Shown: positions 9,093 through 20,214 of the stretch, piece by piece
Position numbering within the stretch: position 1 is the first letter of the stretch
Layout: each line of letters starts with the position of its first letter
Notes under the pieces: generated by a model
Database searches by the model: none
Told to the model about the DNA's origin: nothing
The model's input: the letters and a program-made list of their open reading frames with translations, nothing else
Position numbers and translations under genes: made by a program
Assembly (NCBI GenBank): GCA_027315345.1
Contig: DAHUYE010000083.1
Coordinates: 40,295 to 104,294 of the forward strand
DNA: 64,000 nucleotides
DNA from: Actinomycetota bacterium
Lineage (GTDB): Bacteria > Actinomycetota > Acidimicrobiia > Acidimicrobiales > JAJPHE01
Direction: 5' to 3'

Positions 9093-9356
9093 GTGGACGC
9101 CGGCGGTTTGAACTCTTCTCAAGGCGCTCCTCGCGGCGTCCGAAGAATTCCCTATGGCACAAAGCGTGGGGTTGGGCAGATGAGTGGACCGGCCGTGGCG
9201 GTGGTTCGGGGCCCGGCCCTCTCCGCCGGGCCTGCCACCCTGTCCTCGGGATACCCCTGCTACGAGATCGCCTCGGCCCTCATCGCCGAGACGGAGGCCG
9301 TGTGCGGGGGCTCCTGGTGGACCGGGCTGTTCCGGGGCGGCCTACACTCGTCCTGA
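9093..9356 (+). CDS. small hypothetical protein
   Basis: Frame of up to 87 codons from GTG 9093; it is not recognised. Codons from ATG 9180 onward are strongly G/C at the third base, like neighbouring genes, but those from 9093 to 9179 are not. The protein may therefore be only about 58 residues with an 87-nt leader. The sequence shows Cys residues in Y-P-C-Y-E-I and A-V-C-G-G-S. In mycobacteria the stretch between sahH and secA holds tmk, mtrA, mtrB, lpqB, comF and hpf, none of which are visible here. Confidence 0.35.
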   Translation: MDAGGLNSSQGAPRGVRRIPYGTKRGVGQMSGPAVAVVRGPALSAGPATLSSGYPCYEIASALIAETEAVCGGSWWTGLFRGGLHSS

Positions 9357-9815
9357 CGGCCGGGTCCGGGTCTGTGGTTGAAAGTCGATGCCAGTCGCAG
9401 GCAAAACGACCCACGTAAGGCAACCGTTGGTTACCGAGCATGGTGCGGCTTAGGGGTAAGACCTGCCCTCCCGACCTCCGATTGGCGGCGGCGGGGGGAG
9501 AAGGGGCCAAGCCCGTCGTACCGGGTGGCGAAGGGCCCGCCGAGGGTCGCCTCCACCCGACGGGTGAACTCCTCAGCAGGCGAGTGTGGGGTCAAAGACC
9601 AGGTCAGCCGGACCCGTCCGTCACAACCGGCCCCGGGCCACCGGGCCCGGGGGCGCCCCCCGGGGGTTGGTCCGGACGGTATGACCCCATCGGGTCCCTC
9701 CTGGATGGTCCTTATGGGTGTCATCCCTCCTCTGTAGAGTGGTCATCCAGGAATTACTGACCGGGCTGACATTGCCTAGACCCCTGCCGATAGAACCTGG
9801 CCAGCAAGGGAGACC
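9357..9815. other. 459-bp gap with no convincing gene
   Basis: Frames exist on both strands (for example 9431-9724 minus), but codon use is weak at their starts and nothing is recognised. The part 9380-9470 has several short complementary blocks and could be a structured leader; no known riboswitch class was matched. A TAGAGT box at 9735-9740 could start the response-regulator transcript, leaving a leader of about 70 nt. Confidence 0.4.
9735..9740 (+). promoter_or_regulatory. possible -10 box TAGAGT for the response regulator
   Basis: TAGAGT followed by about 70 nt of leader to GTG 9816, where AAGGGAGA at 9806-9813 serves as ribosome binding site. Unlike most genes here this transcript would have a normal leader. 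Confidence 0.3.
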
Positions 9816-10511
9816 GTGACCGACGACTACAACAGAGCCACGGGCGAGGTCGTCAGGGTTCTCATCGCCGATGACCAGGCTCTCTTCCGCCGGGGCCTCT
9901 ACGTGGTCCTCGGAACCGAGGACGGCATCGAGGTGGTGGGCGAAGCCGAGAACGGTGAGGAGGCCATCCAGAAGGCGGAGGAGACGGCCCCCGACGTCGT
10001 CCTCATGGACGTCCGGATGCCCAAGGTCAGCGGCATCGAGGCGGCGGCGCAGATCCGGGAGATATCCCCCAGCACCAAAATCCTGATGCTCACCGTCAGT
10101 GACGAGGAGGAGGACCTCTACGAGGCCATCAAGGCCGGGGCCAACGGATACCTCCTCAAGGAGATATCCGTCGAGGAGGTGGCCGAGGCCATCCGGGCCG
10201 TGGTCCAGGGCCAGAGCCTGATCTCCCCGTCGATGGCCTCCAAGCTGCTGAACGAGTTCAATTCACTCTCCAAGCGGGCCGATGAGCGCCAGCAGTACCC
10301 CGTCCCGCAGCTGACCAGCCGGGAGCTGGAGGTCCTCAAGCTGGTGGCCCGAGGCATGAGCAACCGGGAGATAGCCGAGGAGCTGTTCATCTCCGAGAAC
10401 ACGGTCAAGAACCACGTCCGGAACATCCTGGAGAAGCTGCACCTGCACTCCCGGATGCAGGCCGTGATGTACGCCGTGCGGGAACGCCTGATCGATACCG
10501 ATCAGGCCTAG
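9816..10511 (+). CDS. NarL/LuxR-type response regulator
   Basis: 231 residues. The receiver domain spans about 13-130, with the acidic pair Asp19-Asp20, phospho-acceptor Asp65 in V-V-L-M-D-V-R-M-P, and a Lys in Y-L-L-K-E near 115. The C-terminal LuxR helix-turn-helix begins L-T-S-R-E-L-E-V-L near 166 and contains S-N-R-E-I-A and N-T-V-K-N-H-V-R. No histidine kinase gene is adjacent, so its signal is unknown. It occupies the place where mycobacteria have comF/hpf before secA. Confidence 0.92.
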   Translation: MTDDYNRATGEVVRVLIADDQALFRRGLYVVLGTEDGIEVVGEAENGEEAIQKAEETAPDVVLMDVRMPKVSGIEAAAQIREISPSTKILMLTVSDEEEDLYEAIKAGANGYLLKEISVEEVAEAIRAVVQGQSLISPSMASKLLNEFNSLSKRADERQQYPVPQLTSRELEVLKLVARGMSNREIAEELFISENTVKNHVRNILEKLHLHSRMQAVMYAVRERLIDTDQA

Positions 10512-10594
10512 GAGCCCTGGGCCGCCGCCGGTCCCGGGCCGCCTCCGGGGCCTTGCCAGGGGCGGCGGTGGGACGATTTCCGGGCTTGCGCCGG

Positions 10595-10600
10595 TAGGAT
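10595..10600 (+). promoter_or_regulatory. -10 box TAGGAT, promoter of secA
   Basis: TAGGAT ends nine bases before ATG 10610, giving a leaderless or 1-3 nt leader transcript. Confidence 0.5.
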
Positions 10601-10609
10601 GGCCCTTCC

Positions 10610-13525
<2,916 letters not shown>

Positions 13526-13541
13526 GCGGGCCAGGGTGACC

Positions 13542-14651
13542 ATGCAGGACCTGACCCCGGAGTTGAGCGCGCTCCGGCGCCGTATGGACGAGGCGGCCGC
13601 CTACCTGGACCTGGACGGTCTGCGCCAGCGTCGGGAGGTTTTGGAGCCCGAGGTGGCCCGCCCGGATCTTTGGGACGACCCGGACACGGCCCGGTCGGTG
13701 ACCTCCGAGTACGGGCAGGTCACCGATGACATAGCCGCACTGGAAGCGCTGGAGTCCCGCCTGGAGGACGCGGTGACGCTCTTCGACCTGGCCCGGGAGG
13801 AGCAGGACGATTCGGTGGAACCGGAACTGACCGGGATGATCAGGGAGCTGGAGAAGTCCCTCGACAGTCTGGAGATCCGCTCCCTGTTCAGCGGGGAACA
13901 CGACGAGCGCGACGCCGTCTGTGAGATCCACGCCGGCGAAGGCGGCACCGACGCCCAGGACTGGGCCGAGATGATGTTGCGGATGTACCTACGCTGGGCC
14001 GAGCGCCGCGGCTTCGCCAGCGAGGTGGATGAGGTCACCGAGGGCCAGGAGGCCGGCATCCTGTCCGCCACCCTCATCATCCGGGGCCGATACGCCTACG
14101 GCCTGTTGAGCGCGGAGCGCGGCGTCCACCGCCTCTATCGCATCAGCCCCTTCGACTCCCAGGCCCGCCGCCAGACCTCCTACGCCGCCTTCGATGTGGT
14201 GCCATTCCTGGAGGATGTCTCCGAGGAAGTGAAGATCGATGAGAAGGAACTGCGCATCGACACCTATCGTTCCTCCGGGGCCGGAGGCCAGCACGTCAAC
14301 GTGACCGACTCGGCCGTGCGCATCACCCATCTGCCCACCGGCATCGTCACCTCCTGCCAGAACGAGCGCAGCCAGTTCCAGAACAAGGCCAAAGCCATGC
14401 AGATCCTGGCCGCCAAGCTGGCCGAGCGGCAGCGCCAGGAACGTCGGGCCGAGCTGGATGCCATCTCCGGTCCTCAGAGCCAGGTCTCCCGGGCCGGCAG
14501 CTTCATCCGGGGCTACGTGCTGGCCCCCTATCAGAAGGTGAAGGACGAACGCACCGGTCACGAGGTCGGCAACGTCGAGGGCGTGTTGGACGGGGACCTG
14601 GACGAGTTCATGGAATCCTTCCTGCGCTGGCGCCGGGCCCAGGGCGAGTGA
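13542..14651 (+). CDS. prfB: peptide chain release factor 2
   Basis: 369 residues. The stop-codon reading tripeptide S-P-F characteristic of RF2 is in Y-R-I-S-P-F-D-S-Q near residue 205, and the catalytic G-G-Q lies in [10 protein letters not shown] near 248. The frame is continuous: the programmed +1 frameshift (CTT TGA C near codon 25) used by many bacteria is absent, as in many actinobacteria. ATG 13542 is chosen; GTG 13536 would add two residues. An upstream extension to 13131 only overlaps secA. Confidence 0.95.
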   Translation: MQDLTPELSALRRRMDEAAAYLDLDGLRQRREVLEPEVARPDLWDDPDTARSVTSEYGQVTDDIAALEALESRLEDAVTLFDLAREEQDDSVEPELTGMIRELEKSLDSLEIRSLFSGEHDERDAVCEIHAGEGGTDAQDWAEMMLRMYLRWAERRGFASEVDEVTEGQEAGILSATLIIRGRYAYGLLSAERGVHRLYRISPFDSQARRQTSYAAFDVVPFLEDVSEEVKIDEKELRIDTYRSSGAGGQHVNVTDSAVRITHLPTGIVTSCQNERSQFQNKAKAMQILAAKLAERQRQERRAELDAISGPQSQVSRAGSFIRGYVLAPYQKVKDERTGHEVGNVEGVLDGDLDEFMESFLRWRRAQGE

Positions 14652-14724
14652 TGGTCCGCTCCGTAGCACCCCTGCTACCTTCGAGCGTCGTGAGGTGGTC
14701 AGTTGCGGCCCGGGGGAGGGCCCG

Positions 14725-15414
14725 ATGATCAAGCTCGAGAACGTCACCAAGTCCTACAAGGGCTCCACCGTGGCCCTGCGCGACGTGTCGGTGGAGATGG
14801 CCAAGGGGGAGTTCGTCTTCCTGGTCGGGCCCTCGGGGTCGGGCAAGTCGACCTTCCTGCGGCTGCTGCTGCGGGAGGAGCGGCCCGAGGAGGGCCGCAT
14901 CTGGGTGGCCGGTAAGGACATCTGCTCGCTCAGCCCGTGGAAAGTGCCGTTCCTCCGGCGCAACATCGGTTGCATCTTCCAGGACTTCCGCCTCCTGCCC
15001 AACAAGAGCGTGTACGAGAACGTCGCCTTCGCCCTGGAGGTCATCGGGCGGCCCCGCCACGTCATCTCCTCCCAGGTTCCCCAGATCCTCGACCTGGTCG
15101 GCCTGTCCAAGAAGGTGGACAACCTGCCCAACGAGTTGTCCGGAGGGGAACAGCAGCGGGTGGCCATCGCCCGGGCCTTCGTCAACCGGCCTCTCATCCT
15201 CCTGGCCGATGAGCCGACCGGAAACCTGGACCCAAACACCACGGTGGGGATCATGCGCCTGCTCGATCGCATCAACCGGACCGGCACCACGGTGGTGATG
15301 GCCACCCACGACGTCGGCATCGTGGACTCCATGCGCCGCCGGGTCATCGAGCTGGACCGGGGCACGGTCGTGCGCGACCAGGCCCGCGGCGTCTACGGAA
15401 TAGCCGCCAACTGA
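14725..15414 (+). CDS. ftsE: cell division ATP-binding protein FtsE
   Basis: 229-residue ABC ATPase. Walker A G-P-S-G-S-G-K-S is near residue 36, Q-loop near 87, signature L-S-G-G-E-Q-Q-R near 138, Walker B L-L-A-D-E-P-T near 159. It partners FtsX to activate peptidoglycan hydrolases at the septum. ATG 14725 has GGGGGAGG just upstream at 14712-14719 and gives the usual family length; the frame from 14695 adds ten unlike residues. Confidence 0.95.
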   Translation: MIKLENVTKSYKGSTVALRDVSVEMAKGEFVFLVGPSGSGKSTFLRLLLREERPEEGRIWVAGKDICSLSPWKVPFLRRNIGCIFQDFRLLPNKSVYENVAFALEVIGRPRHVISSQVPQILDLVGLSKKVDNLPNELSGGEQQRVAIARAFVNRPLILLADEPTGNLDPNTTVGIMRLLDRINRTGTTVVMATHDVGIVDSMRRRVIELDRGTVVRDQARGVYGIAAN

Positions 15415-15418
15415 CCCG

Positions 15419-16342
15419 ATGGCACTCTCAGTCGATTACGTAGCCCGGGAGACGGCCGCCAATCTGCGGCGCAATCTGCTCATGACCACGGCCGCGGTGC
15501 TGACCGTGGCCATCTCCCTCATGCTGGTGGGATTCACCCTGCTGGTCCGCCAAGGCGTGGCCGAGGCCACTGTCCAGGTCCAGAGCGGCGTGCAGGAGGT
15601 GCAGATTTTCATGAAGCCGGCCGCCAGCCCGGGCGAGACGGCTTCGGTGTCGAGATCGCTGGCCAGCCTGGAGAGCGGACAGGCCCAGGCTCTCGGTACC
15701 ACTCCCCAGGTCAAGACCTTCCGGTACTGCAACCAGAACTGCGCCCTGGCCGAGTTCAAGAGGCTCTTCGCCAACCAGCCGGTGATGCTCCAGAACGTGA
15801 CGGCCTCGGTGCTGCCCCCATCGTTCAAGGTGGAGCCGCAGAGCTCTCAGGCCGATGATCTTCTCTATCAGCGCTTCTCCGGCTATCCCGGCGTCTACAA
15901 GGTCAACTACGAAAAGCAGACTGTCAACTCACTGGCCAAGGCGGCCCACATCGCCCAGATCATCTTCATCCTGATGGGGGCGATCATGGTCGTCTCCGCC
16001 ATCGCCCTGATCCTCAACACCATCCGGATGGCCATCTTCGCCCGCCGCCGGGAGGTGGCGGTCATGAAGCTGGTGGGGGCGGCCAACTGGTTCATCCGGG
16101 TGCCGTTCATGTTGGAGGGCCTGATCCAGGGGCTGGTGGGGGCCTGCGCCGCCTTCCTGTTCGTATTTCTGGGCCGGGACCTGATGGCCAATCTGGTCAC
16201 CAACGACAACATCCGCATCCTCGACAGCCTGGTGGTCTCCCCGGGCGATGCGGTCAAGACGGGCCTGGTCATCCTGGTCATCGGCACTGTCATCGGGGCG
16301 GCCAGCTCGGCCGTGGCCGTGCGGCGCTTCCTGGACGTGTGA
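15419..16342 (+). CDS. ftsX: cell division protein FtsX
   Basis: 307 residues starting four bases after ftsE. An N-terminal cytoplasmic stretch and helix (about 20-45) is followed by an extracytoplasmic domain of about 120 residues and then three helices (about 178-200, 225-250, 282-300): the FtsX/MacB permease plan. Two Cys close together in C-N-Q-N-C near residue 103-107 could form a disulfide outside the membrane. In many actinobacteria smpB follows ftsX; here it does not. Confidence 0.93.
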   Translation: MALSVDYVARETAANLRRNLLMTTAAVLTVAISLMLVGFTLLVRQGVAEATVQVQSGVQEVQIFMKPAASPGETASVSRSLASLESGQAQALGTTPQVKTFRYCNQNCALAEFKRLFANQPVMLQNVTASVLPPSFKVEPQSSQADDLLYQRFSGYPGVYKVNYEKQTVNSLAKAAHIAQIIFILMGAIMVVSAIALILNTIRMAIFARRREVAVMKLVGAANWFIRVPFMLEGLIQGLVGACAAFLFVFLGRDLMANLVTNDNIRILDSLVVSPGDAVKTGLVILVIGTVIGAASSAVAVRRFLDV

Positions 16343-16353
16343 TGTCCCGAGCC

Positions 16354-16389
16354 CGAGGCGAGGCATGAGCGCGAGGCGAGGCGTGAGCA
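16354..16389 (+). repeat. two 18-bp tandem copies, each with a possible start codon
   Basis: Units 16354-16371 and 16372-16389 differ at two positions. Each contains GAGGCGAGGC followed by a start codon (ATG 16365, GTG 16383) in the frame of the next gene, so the duplication doubles the translation start region. Confidence 0.75.
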
Positions 16390-17189
16390 CTCCTGCTCAT
16401 GTGGCGGTGGCCCGCAACGCCGCCACCCGCTCGGACAACCGCATCCACGAGGACACGGTGGCCAAGACCTACGGGTTCAGTGGCGGCCTGGTCCCGGGCG
16501 TGACGCTCTACGGGTACCTCATCCACCCGGTGGTGGCCCACTTCGGCCTGGACTGGCTGGCCCGGGGCACGGCCGAGGTCCGCTTCGCCCGCCCCGTCTA
16601 CGAGGGCGGGCGGGTGGAGGCGTTCCTGGACCCGACGGCGGAGCCCGTTGGCGGCGGGGAGGTCAGCTTGAGCCTGGTCGATGCCGAGGGCACCACCTGT
16701 GTCACCGGCACCGCCGGCCTGCCGGCTCAGCCGGCTCCGGTGTTCGCCCCGGCCTCGGTGGCCTGGGCGCAGCTGCCCGAGGAGCGCCCGGCCGCGGACG
16801 CGGAATCACTGGCCCCGGGGCGGGTGCTGGGCAGCCTGTTCGCCCCGGTGGAGGCCGACCACTACCAGGGCTATCTCGACATCCTGGCTGAGGATCCCGA
16901 GCCCTACCGCCGCGCCGGTCTGGCCCATCCGGGCGCCCTGATCCTGTCGGCCAACACCATCCTGGCCGCCAATGTCCGGCTCGGTCCCTGGGTCCACGTG
17001 GGCAGCCGGGTCGCCAACCTGGCGCCGGTACCGCGTCAGGCCGAGGTGGAGACCCGGGCCCGGGTGCGGTACCGCTACGAGCGCAAGGGCCATCAGTTGG
17101 TCGAACTGGAGGTGGTCTGGCTCCACCAGGGCGAGCCGGTCATGACCGCACTGCACACCGCCATCTACCAGTTGAGGGAACAGGAGTAG
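16365..17189 (+). CDS. MaoC-like hot-dog hydratase family protein
   Basis: Up to 274 residues (268 from GTG 16383). The segment N-R-I-H-E-D-T-V-A-K-T-Y-G-F with G-G-L-V-P-G after it resembles the substrate-binding start of MaoC/FAS-type hydratases (normally N-P-I-H-x-D). A second hot-dog-like half follows from about residue 125. Acyl-thioester substrate is likely but the exact reaction is unknown. Three bases separate it from an acyl-CoA dehydrogenase gene, pointing to a beta-oxidation-type role. Confidence 0.65.
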   Translation: MSARRGVSTPAHVAVARNAATRSDNRIHEDTVAKTYGFSGGLVPGVTLYGYLIHPVVAHFGLDWLARGTAEVRFARPVYEGGRVEAFLDPTAEPVGGGEVSLSLVDAEGTTCVTGTAGLPAQPAPVFAPASVAWAQLPEERPAADAESLAPGRVLGSLFAPVEADHYQGYLDILAEDPEPYRRAGLAHPGALILSANTILAANVRLGPWVHVGSRVANLAPVPRQAEVETRARVRYRYERKGHQLVELEVVWLHQGEPVMTALHTAIYQLREQE

Positions 17190-17192
17190 CAC

Positions 17193-18404
17193 GTGTTCGA
17201 GTGGACCGAAGAGCAGAACATGTTGAGGGAGGCGGTGCGCAAGTTCGTCGAGACCGAGATCGCTCCCAACATCAACGAGTTGGAGCACGGGGACACGCCC
17301 CCCTACGACACGCTGCGCAAGATGTACAAGACCTTCGGCATGGACGCCATGGCCCGGGCCGGCTTCGAGGCCCGGATCAAGCGGGAGAAGGAGGGGCCCG
17401 CCGCCACCAGTGAGCGCCGGTCGGGAGGCGGGGACGCCGGCGCCGGCTTCATGCTCATCCCCATCATCGAGCTGTGCCGGTACTGCCCCGGGATGGTCAC
17501 CGCCATGGGGGTGAGTGTGGGCCTGGCCGCCAGCGCCATCATGTCCAAGGGCACCATCGCCCAGAAGGAGCGGTGGGGGGTGGATCTGCTGACCCTGGAC
17601 AAGATCGGCTCCTGGGCCATCACCGAGCCCGGCTCGGGCTCGGACGCCTTCGGGAGCATGAAGTCCACGGCCCGCCGCGATGGTGATGAGTACGTCCTCA
17701 ACGGTTCCAAGACCTTCATCACCAACGGCCCCTACGCCGACACCATCGTGTTCATCTGCAAGCTGGATGAGGGCAACGATCCCAAGGATCGCAAGGTCCT
17801 GACCTTCGTCCTGGACTCGGGCATGCCCGGCCTGGAGCAGAGCAAGCCGTTACGCAAGATGGGGCTGCACTCCAGTCCCACCGGGGAGTTGTTCCTGTCC
17901 GATGTTCGGGTGGGCCGGGACCGCCTGCTGGGCGAGACCGAGGAGCAGCCCTCCCGGGAGGGGGCCAAGGAGACCTTCTCCATGGAGCGGACCGGGGTGG
18001 CGGCCATGGCTCTGGGGATCGTGGAGCGCTGCCTGCAGGAGTCGGTCGCCTATGCCAAGGACCGGGTCCAGTTCGGTCATCCCATCGGGGAGTTCCAGCT
18101 CATCCAGATGAAGCTGGCCAAGATGGAAGTGGCCCGCCTCAACATCCAGAACCTCGTCTTCCGCCAGATCGAGATGGGGGCGGCCGGGAAGGGTATGTCC
18201 CTGGCCGAGGCCTCGGCCTGCAAGCTCTACGCCGCCCAGGCCTGCATGGAGGTGGCCCTGGAGGCGGTGCAGCTGTTCGGGGGCAACGGCTACATGGCCG
18301 AGTTCGGGGTCGAGCAGCTCTGCCGGGACGCCAAGGTCCTCCAGATCTACGCCGGCACGGATGAAATCCAGATCTCCCAGATCGCCCGCAGCCTGCTGAG
18401 TTGA
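17193..18404 (+). CDS. acyl-CoA dehydrogenase
   Basis: 403 residues, FAD flavoprotein oxidising acyl-CoA to enoyl-CoA. The FAD/substrate loop W-A-I-T-E-P-G-S-G-S-D is near residue 145 and G-G-N-G-Y near 365. At the usual catalytic position the motif reads Y-A-G-T-D-E, lacking the Glu of medium-chain enzymes. A Glu in S-M-E-R-T near residue 265 matches the alternative base position of isovaleryl-CoA and long-chain enzymes. It ends four bases from the convergent coaA stop. Confidence 0.9.
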   Translation: MFEWTEEQNMLREAVRKFVETEIAPNINELEHGDTPPYDTLRKMYKTFGMDAMARAGFEARIKREKEGPAATSERRSGGGDAGAGFMLIPIIELCRYCPGMVTAMGVSVGLAASAIMSKGTIAQKERWGVDLLTLDKIGSWAITEPGSGSDAFGSMKSTARRDGDEYVLNGSKTFITNGPYADTIVFICKLDEGNDPKDRKVLTFVLDSGMPGLEQSKPLRKMGLHSSPTGELFLSDVRVGRDRLLGETEEQPSREGAKETFSMERTGVAAMALGIVERCLQESVAYAKDRVQFGHPIGEFQLIQMKLAKMEVARLNIQNLVFRQIEMGAAGKGMSLAEASACKLYAAQACMEVALEAVQLFGGNGYMAEFGVEQLCRDAKVLQIYAGTDEIQISQIARSLLS

Positions 18405-18408
18405 GGAT

Positions 18409-19386
18409 TTAGAGCTTTCTCAGCCGGACCCGGTGGACGGCGTGGCCGGGGCCCTTTTCGAGCACCAGGTGGGCCCGCTCCCGGGTGGGCAGGATGTTCT
18501 CCTTGAGGTTCAAGGCGTTGATGCTGGCCCAGATGTCCCGGGCGGTGGCCTCCGCCTCTTCGGGGGTGAGGGCGGCGAATCGGTGGAAGTACGAGCGCTC
18601 GTCCCGGAACACGGTGTCGCGCAGGGTCTGGAACCTCTCCACGTACCAGCGCTCTATGTCGGCCTCATCGGCGTCCACGTAGATGGAGAAATCGAAGAAG
18701 TCCGATACGAACAGCCGGGAGCTGTGGGCCCGGTCCAGCTCGCCCTGCAGGACGTTGAGGCCCTCGACTATCACGATGTCGGGCCGACGCACCATCTGGC
18801 TCTCGCCCGGGATGATGTCGTAAGACTGGTGGGAATACACCGGGGCGGCCACCTCGGCTTCGCCTGACTTGACGGCGGCCATGAAGTCCACCAGCCGGCG
18901 CTGGTCGTAGGACTCCGGGAAGCCCTTGCGGCTCATCAGGCCCCGGGCGGACAGCACCCGGTTGGGATAGAGGAAGCCGTCGGTGGTGACCAGGTCCACC
19001 TTGGGGTGGTCGGGCCAGCGGGCCAGGAGGGCCTGGAGGATGCGGGCGGTGGTGCTCTTGCCCACGGCCACGCTGCCGGCGATGCCTATGACGTAGGGCA
19101 CCTTGAGTTCGGGTTGGCCCAGGAAGGTGTTGCTGGCCCCGTGCAGCTTCTGGGTGGCCCCCACGTAGAGGTTGAGCAGACGCGACAAGGGCAGGTAGAC
19201 GTCGGCCACCTCGTCCAGGTCCACGGCCTCGTTGATGCCCCGGAGGCGGTCCAGGTCGGCTTCGCTCAGGGTGAGGGCGGTGGCCGCCCGCAGGCCCGAC
19301 CACTCCTCCCGGCTGAAGTCCCGGAACCGGGACAGACCGTGAGTATCCAGGGCGCCCTCGGGGACGAGCCCCTCCGTGGTGGACAT
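18409..19386 (-). CDS. coaA: type I pantothenate kinase
   Basis: 325 residues, first step of coenzyme A synthesis. The P-loop [10 protein letters not shown] is near residue 108, and the family segments D-G-F-L-Y-P-N and K-G-F-P-E-S-Y-D follow near 140-165. ATG 19386 is chosen because a TAGCGT box lies seven bases upstream and it gives the family length (M. tuberculosis CoaA 312); the frame extends to 19545 with Pro/Gly-rich residues that look non-coding. Divergent from the DtxR-type gene. Confidence 0.93.
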   Translation of the reverse strand: MSTTEGLVPEGALDTHGLSRFRDFSREEWSGLRAATALTLSEADLDRLRGINEAVDLDEVADVYLPLSRLLNLYVGATQKLHGASNTFLGQPELKVPYVIGIAGSVAVGKSTTARILQALLARWPDHPKVDLVTTDGFLYPNRVLSARGLMSRKGFPESYDQRRLVDFMAAVKSGEAEVAAPVYSHQSYDIIPGESQMVRRPDIVIVEGLNVLQGELDRAHSSRLFVSDFFDFSIYVDADEADIERWYVERFQTLRDTVFRDERSYFHRFAALTPEEAEATARDIWASINALNLKENILPTRERAHLVLEKGPGHAVHRVRLRKL

Positions 19387-19393
19387 CGCCCTC

Positions 19394-19399
19394 ACGCTA
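19394..19399 (-). promoter_or_regulatory. -10 box TAGCGT, leaderless promoter of coaA
   Basis: TAGCGT on the minus strand ends seven bases before ATG 19386. Confidence 0.5.
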
Positions 19400-19462
19400 A
19401 TGGGAGCAACGCCTATTGCACGCGGGGTACCGCCGGGCCCGGGGAACGGCCGGGGGGCCGGG

Positions 19463-19468
19463 TACGCT
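19463..19468 (+). promoter_or_regulatory. -10 box TACGCT, leaderless promoter of the DtxR-type gene
   Basis: TACGCT ends six bases before GTG 19475 and decides that start over the longer frame from 19376. Confidence 0.5.
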
Positions 19469-19474
19469 GGGCCG

Positions 19475-20191
19475 GTGGCCCGTCGCGCCCCGGCCAAGTC
19501 CGCCGACGGGGCCGAGCCGAACGGCTCCGGCCCTTCCCACGCCACGGCCCGCTACCTGGAGGCCATCTACTACCTCGACCACGAAGGCGAGGAGGTGCGC
19601 CCCGGCCGGCTGGCCGACTGGCTGGCGGTGAGCCCGCCCACGGTGACCGTGGCCGTGCAGCGTCTGGCGCGCGACGGCCTGGTGGCCGTGCACCGGGATC
19701 GGACAATCGACCTGACCCCGGCCGGGACGGCGGCGGCGGCGGCGGTGGTGCGCCGGCACCGGGTGGTGGAGTGCTGGCTCACCGAGGAGTTGGGCTTCGA
19801 CTGGGTCACGGCCGACGCCGAGGCCGAGCGGGTCGCCTACACCCTCTCCGACGTGGTCCTGGACCGGTTGTTCGAGCGGCTGGGGGAACCGGCCACCTGC
19901 CCGCACGGCAACGAGATCCCCGGGCACGGGCCGGTGCAGAGGGATCTGATCTGTCTTACCGAGTTGACCGCCGGCCACCCGGCCCGGGTGTCGCGGATCT
20001 CCGAACTGGCCGAGCACGATGCCCCCCAGGTGCTGGGCCTGCTCGACAGCGAGGGGCTGGTCCCGGGGGCCGCGGTGACAGTGGAGGCCGAGCCGATCGG
20101 AGCCGGGATCATGCGCCTGTCGGTGGACGGTAAGGCGGTGGTCCTCAGCGCGGCCACGGCCGCCTCGGTCTGGGTGGAGCGCCCGGCCTGA
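19475..20191 (+). CDS. DtxR/MntR family metal-dependent transcriptional regulator
   Basis: 238 residues. The winged helix is at about residues 27-90 ([12 protein letters not shown] start, recognition helix with [12 protein letters not shown]). The dimerisation/metal domain follows with R-R-H-R-V-V-E and a [10 protein letters not shown] segment near 145-155, and a C-terminal FeoA/SH3-like domain runs from about 165. Such regulators repress iron or manganese uptake genes when metal is bound. Targets are not visible in this window. Confidence 0.88.
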   Translation: MARRAPAKSADGAEPNGSGPSHATARYLEAIYYLDHEGEEVRPGRLADWLAVSPPTVTVAVQRLARDGLVAVHRDRTIDLTPAGTAAAAAVVRRHRVVECWLTEELGFDWVTADAEAERVAYTLSDVVLDRLFERLGEPATCPHGNEIPGHGPVQRDLICLTELTAGHPARVSRISELAEHDAPQVLGLLDSEGLVPGAAVTVEAEPIGAGIMRLSVDGKAVVLSAATAASVWVERPA

Positions 20192-20201
20192 TTGGTGGCC
20201 G

Positions 20202-20207
20202 TAGAGT
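20202..20207 (+). promoter_or_regulatory. -10 box TAGAGT, leaderless promoter of the AidB-like gene
   Basis: TAGAGT ends seven bases before ATG 20215. Confidence 0.5.
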
Positions 20208-20214
20208 CCGGGCC

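Noticed and set aside
9380..9470. Possible riboswitch (c-di-GMP or c-di-AMP type) with GGCAAAAC and GGTTACCG blocks
   Set aside because: The core ACGCAAAGCC element and proper spacing of the c-di-GMP-I class are missing, and no other class fits.
9431..9724. Minus-strand ORF of 97 codons
   Set aside because: The middle has coding-like third bases but the start region does not, the Shine-Dalgarno sequence is too close to the ATG, and no family is recognised.
13542..13640. Programmed frameshift in prfB
   Set aside because: The reading frame is continuous and no CTT TGA C site is present.
16248..16365. Longer N-terminus of the hot-dog hydratase starting inside ftsX
   Set aside because: Residues are Trp/Ser/Arg low-complexity from the ftsX shadow frame.
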